From a virus, in the IMG/VR virus record IMGVR_UViG_3300023179_003795, positions 64,001-98,485 of that record: DNA of 34,485 nucleotides. One strand, written 5' to 3'. The translations under genes were made by a program, and so were the position numbers. Positions 32,644 to 34,485 of the stretch are shown in pieces (position 1 is the first letter of the stretch; every line of letters begins with the position of its first letter). The notes beneath the pieces were generated by a model. That model had not been told where the DNA came from and searched no databases. It was given only the letters and a program-made list of their open reading frames with translations.

Positions 32644-33326
32644 TGGATATAGAAATAATATACAAAAATGGTAGGTATTACGCAGATAGAAATTGTCCTA
32701 TTTGTGGTGATAAAATAATACACTCTACTGATGGAAAACAAAAAAACGCTAAATCTTACTTATTAAGAAACATAAAAACATCAATAAAAAATAATGTTAA
32801 ATGTCATAAGTGTAAAGTAATATCTCAAACAGGATCCGGTAATCCTTTTGCCGGTAAAAAACATAATAAAACTACATTAAAAAAAATATCTAAAAATAGG
32901 AAAGGTAAGGCTTGTGGTAAAAATAACAGTATGAATAAACCAGAAGTTAAAGATAAATGGGTTAAAAATACAACAAAATATAGATTAAAATCTAAAACTG
33001 AAGCATATATTTATAACGAATTAAAAAAAATATACCCTGATATTATATCAACTTTTTATATTTCAACAAAGCCTTTTGATTATTATATTCCAAGTAAAAA
33101 ATTACTTATCGAGTATAATGGTAATTATTTTCATTGTAACCCAACAATGTATAATGAAAACTATTTTAATAAAAAATTAAATAAAACCGCAAAAGAATTA
33201 TGGGAAAAAGACAAACAAAAAATATTATTGGGTTTAAATAATGGATTTAACGTATTAACCGTATGGGAGAAAGAATATATAAATAAAGGAATTAATTTTA
33301 TATTATATGAAATAAATAAATATTAA
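32643..33326 (+). CDS. Vsr-like (EDxHD/PD-D/ExK) homing endonuclease with NUMOD3 motifs
   Basis: A 227-residue endonuclease. Four cysteines (Cys18, Cys21, Cys54, Cys57; CPICG...CHKCK) form an N-terminal zinc finger. Residues ~64-105 contain NUMOD3-like DNA-binding repeats (SGNPFAGKKHNKTTLKKISK, CGKNNSMNKPEVKDKW). The C-terminal nuclease core shows SKTEAYIYNEL (Glu120), FDYYIPSKKLLIEYNG (Asp146, Glu157), NYFHCNP (His164), LWEKDKQK (Asp190) and NVLTVWEKEY. This is the Vsr/I-Bth0305I-type fold of phage homing enzymes. It is co-translated with the RHH protein and abuts a truncated copy of the neighbouring glycosyltransferase start, as expected for an enzyme that cuts that gene. Confidence 0.8.
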   Translation: MDIEIIYKNGRYYADRNCPICGDKIIHSTDGKQKNAKSYLLRNIKTSIKNNVKCHKCKVISQTGSGNPFAGKKHNKTTLKKISKNRKGKACGKNNSMNKPEVKDKWVKNTTKYRLKSKTEAYIYNELKKIYPDIISTFYISTKPFDYYIPSKKLLIEYNGNYFHCNPTMYNENYFNKKLNKTAKELWEKDKQKILLGLNNGFNVLTVWEKEYINKGINFILYEINKY

Positions 33327-33412
33327 ACCCCAGCACCATCAATAGTTGTCACCAACATCTTGATCTTGCCAGGGTTGTTTTTTTGTTCTCCCGTAATTTC
33401 GTTATTTTTCAT
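33323..33412 (-). pseudogene. abandoned 5' end of a glycosyltransferase gene
   Basis: On the - strand, ATG at 33412 opens 29 codons ending in TAA (33323-33325) that is supplied by the complement of the endonuclease end. The residues are MKNNEITGEQKNNPG followed by KIKMLVTTIDGAGV; the last 14 are identical to residues 3-16 of the working glycosyltransferase. Over these 14 codons nine third positions differ and no residue changes. The upstream 39 bases also match those before the working gene. The rest of the gene is missing. It may still be transcribed. Confidence 0.7.
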
Positions 33413-33483
33413 ACCACATATATAAGTATAAGGTTAGTAAAAATAAATATTAACTATATCTATGTTTTTATATCACCAAACCA

Positions 33484-33491
33484 TATATTTT
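33484..33491 (+). promoter_or_regulatory. TA-rich octamer before the methylase start
   Basis: TATATTTT-TAAT-ATG. The first six bases fit the Bacteroidota TAnnTTTG box and the spacing to ATG equals that of the sites at 6952, 10646 and 32458. I see no matching TTTG about 20 bases upstream. Confidence 0.3.
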
Positions 33492-33495
33492 TAAT

Positions 33496-34392
33496 ATGAA
33501 AACAATTATTAGATATGCTGGTGGTAAATCCAGAGCAATTAAACATATTACACCATTTATTACGGATTATGATAAAATAGTATCACCCTTTATTGGTGGT
33601 GGTTCATTAGAAGTTCATTGGGCAGGTAATTTAAATAAGACAGTTATTGGTTATGATATTTTCGATCAATTAGTTAATTTTTGGCAAACTCTTTTATCCA
33701 ACCCAAAAGGTTTATCAGATGAGATGAAAAAAATTGAACCTACGATGGATGAGTATGATAAAATAAAAGAATTACTATTTAGAACAACAAACACCCAAGA
33801 ACTTTTAAAAAATTGGAGTACGGATCACTATAAAAGAGATAATGTAATTTCTTTAGATGATTTAACATTAGCAACATACTATTATTTTAGTCATAATTGT
33901 TCTTATGGTCCATCATTTTTAGGATGGGGAAGTAGTGTGTATTTAGACCCTAAAAAATGGGAAGGAATGATTAATAATGTTAATAATTTTAAATGTCCTA
34001 ACTTAGATGTTAAATTATTACCTTTTGAGTTATCTATACCACAACATAAAAATGATTTCTTATATTTAGATCCACCATATTTTTTAGAAAAAGATTCCGA
34101 TAATAAAATGCACAAAGGAATGTATCCAAGAAAAGAAATTGATGTCCATCATTCAGGTTTTAATCACGAATTATTAAGAGATTTATTATTAGAACATGAA
34201 GGGGATTTTGTTCTTTCATATAATAATTGTGAAACAATTAGGGAATTGTATAAAGGTTTTGATTTTTATTACCCAGAATGGACATACTCAATGGGTAACG
34301 GAGAAAAACGTATAGGTAAAAATAGATTACAAAATGGAGGTAAATCAACTAAAGATTCACACGAAATTTTAATCGTAAAAAAAGGGGTTTAA
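33496..34392 (+). CDS. D12-class (Dam-type) adenine-N6 DNA methyltransferase
   Basis: A 298-residue methyltransferase of the Dam/D12 class, transferring a methyl group from S-adenosylmethionine to adenine N6. It has the motif-X/I region IRYAGGKSRAIKHITPFI (residues 5-22), the SAM-binding SPFIGGGSLEV (30-40), Asp54 in IGYDIFDQLVNFW, the catalytic DPPY (192-195) in YLDPPYFLE, and the C-terminal FVLSYNNCETIRELY. Normal length for the class (about 260-300). No partner restriction enzyme is adjacent, so it is probably an orphan that protects phage DNA. It could guard against host enzymes, or against cassette nucleases if their site contains its target. Its stop lies inside a terminator. Confidence 0.88.
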   Translation: MKTIIRYAGGKSRAIKHITPFITDYDKIVSPFIGGGSLEVHWAGNLNKTVIGYDIFDQLVNFWQTLLSNPKGLSDEMKKIEPTMDEYDKIKELLFRTTNTQELLKNWSTDHYKRDNVISLDDLTLATYYYFSHNCSYGPSFLGWGSSVYLDPKKWEGMINNVNNFKCPNLDVKLLPFELSIPQHKNDFLYLDPPYFLEKDSDNKMHKGMYPRKEIDVHHSGFNHELLRDLLLEHEGDFVLSYNNCETIRELYKGFDFYYPEWTYSMGNGEKRIGKNRLQNGGKSTKDSHEILIVKKGV

Positions 34393-34405
34393 TAACCCCT
34401 TTTTT
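34377..34405. terminator. bidirectional intrinsic terminator
   Basis: GGGGTT (34384-34389) pairs with AACCCC (34394-34399) around a 4-base loop. The stem is extended by an A-tract on the left and a T-tract on the right, so it works in both directions. It ends the methylase transcript and that of the gene on the opposite strand. Confidence 0.8.
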
Positions 34406-34485
34406 ATTTATATATATCAGGATATTTCCCATAATATATTTTTTTTAACAATGACGATATATGTGAATTTGGTATCACTTGTGGA
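34404..34485 (-). CDS. C-terminal end of a gene running off the right edge
   Basis: On the - strand, 26 codons are open from the window edge to TAA at 34404-34406 (...NSHISSLLKKIYYGKYPDIYK). The stop lies directly beside the bidirectional terminator, which supports a real convergent gene. The visible part is too short to name. Confidence 0.45.
   Translation of the reverse strand, partial: PQVIPNSHISSLLKKIYYGKYPDIYK

Larger units (their letters stand above)
32326..33326. mobile_element. putative homing cassette: recoded gene start + RHH + Vsr-like endonuclease
   Basis: The segment between two copies of the glycosyltransferase 5' region: the working copy's first 16 codons and upstream DNA on one side, and the stop codon of the endonuclease gene on the other, where the abandoned copy begins at once. 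The two copies agree through the codons for KIKMLVTTIDGAGV and over 39 gapless upstream bases with 7 mismatches. The duplication is seen in the sequence; the homing role is inferred from the endonuclease type. Confidence 0.45.

Noticed and set aside
1-34485. tRNA genes, CRISPR arrays or long tandem repeats
   Set aside because: Reading both strands I saw no cloverleaf with a T-loop motif and no regularly spaced repeats; only AT-rich simple sequence such as 2590-2630. A tRNA scan was not run.

Overview
The window is most likely part of the genome of a large contractile-tailed phage (T4-type baseplate) that infects a member of the Bacteroidota. The phage assignment rests on gp25-like and gp6/J-like baseplate wedge proteins, a gpI-like tail protein, a long block of fibre- and baseplate-type proteins, and a replication and nucleotide block (DnaB-type helicase, FEN-type 5'-3' exonuclease, dUTPase, class II ribonucleotide reductase, RuvC-type resolvase). 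The host guess is weaker. It rests on very AT-rich DNA, start codons without visible Shine-Dalgarno sequences, and one good Bacteroidota-type promoter (TTTG, 20 bp, TATATTTG at 22879-22910). All genes read in the standard bacterial code, with TAA, TAG and TGA all used as stops. I saw no tRNA, rRNA or CRISPR array, and no gene-free stretch longer than about 300 bases.

Layout. 2-547 (+) is the end of an unknown gene. It converges on a leftward operon (4333 to 687) that holds a putative ADP-ribosyltransferase, a RuvC-like resolvase, a HAD phosphatase, three small proteins (two with membrane segments) and a tail-tube-like protein. 19219 to 4335 (-) is one tightly packed operon of eight large virion proteins; stops and starts overlap or lie a few bases apart. 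Its divergent partner on the + strand (19275-21451) encodes the baseplate wedge pair gp25/gp6. 21452-22800 (-) holds a nucleotidyltransferase-like fusion and a tiny exported protein. 22914-23324 (+) is a DUF6011 zinc-finger protein. 29127 to 23355 (-) is the DNA metabolism block. 32373 to 29159 (-) is an accessory block: a glycosyltransferase, two miniature genes carrying segments that resemble T4-type major capsid protein, an IS605-type TnpB element wedged between them, and a small fibre-tip-like protein. 32470-34392 (+) holds a ribbon-helix-helix protein, a Vsr-like homing endonuclease and a Dam-type methylase. A further gene runs off the right edge on the - strand.

The most interesting region is 29.4-33.5 kb. 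The homing endonuclease cassette sits between the working glycosyltransferase gene and an abandoned copy of that gene's own 5' end. Over 14 codons the two copies encode identical residues but differ at nine third-codon positions. This looks like a natural cleave-and-rescue arrangement, a nuclease travelling with a recoded, cut-resistant start of its target gene. Just beyond it, TnpB abuts one of the two capsid-segment mini-genes, so its predicted guide would read into that gene's start. Other points of note are a possible head-packaged ADP-ribosyltransferase with a prohead-protease-like leader, a TA-rich octamer placed 3-6 bases before many uncoupled start codons, and an in-frame 33-codon extension beyond the stop of the first gene.
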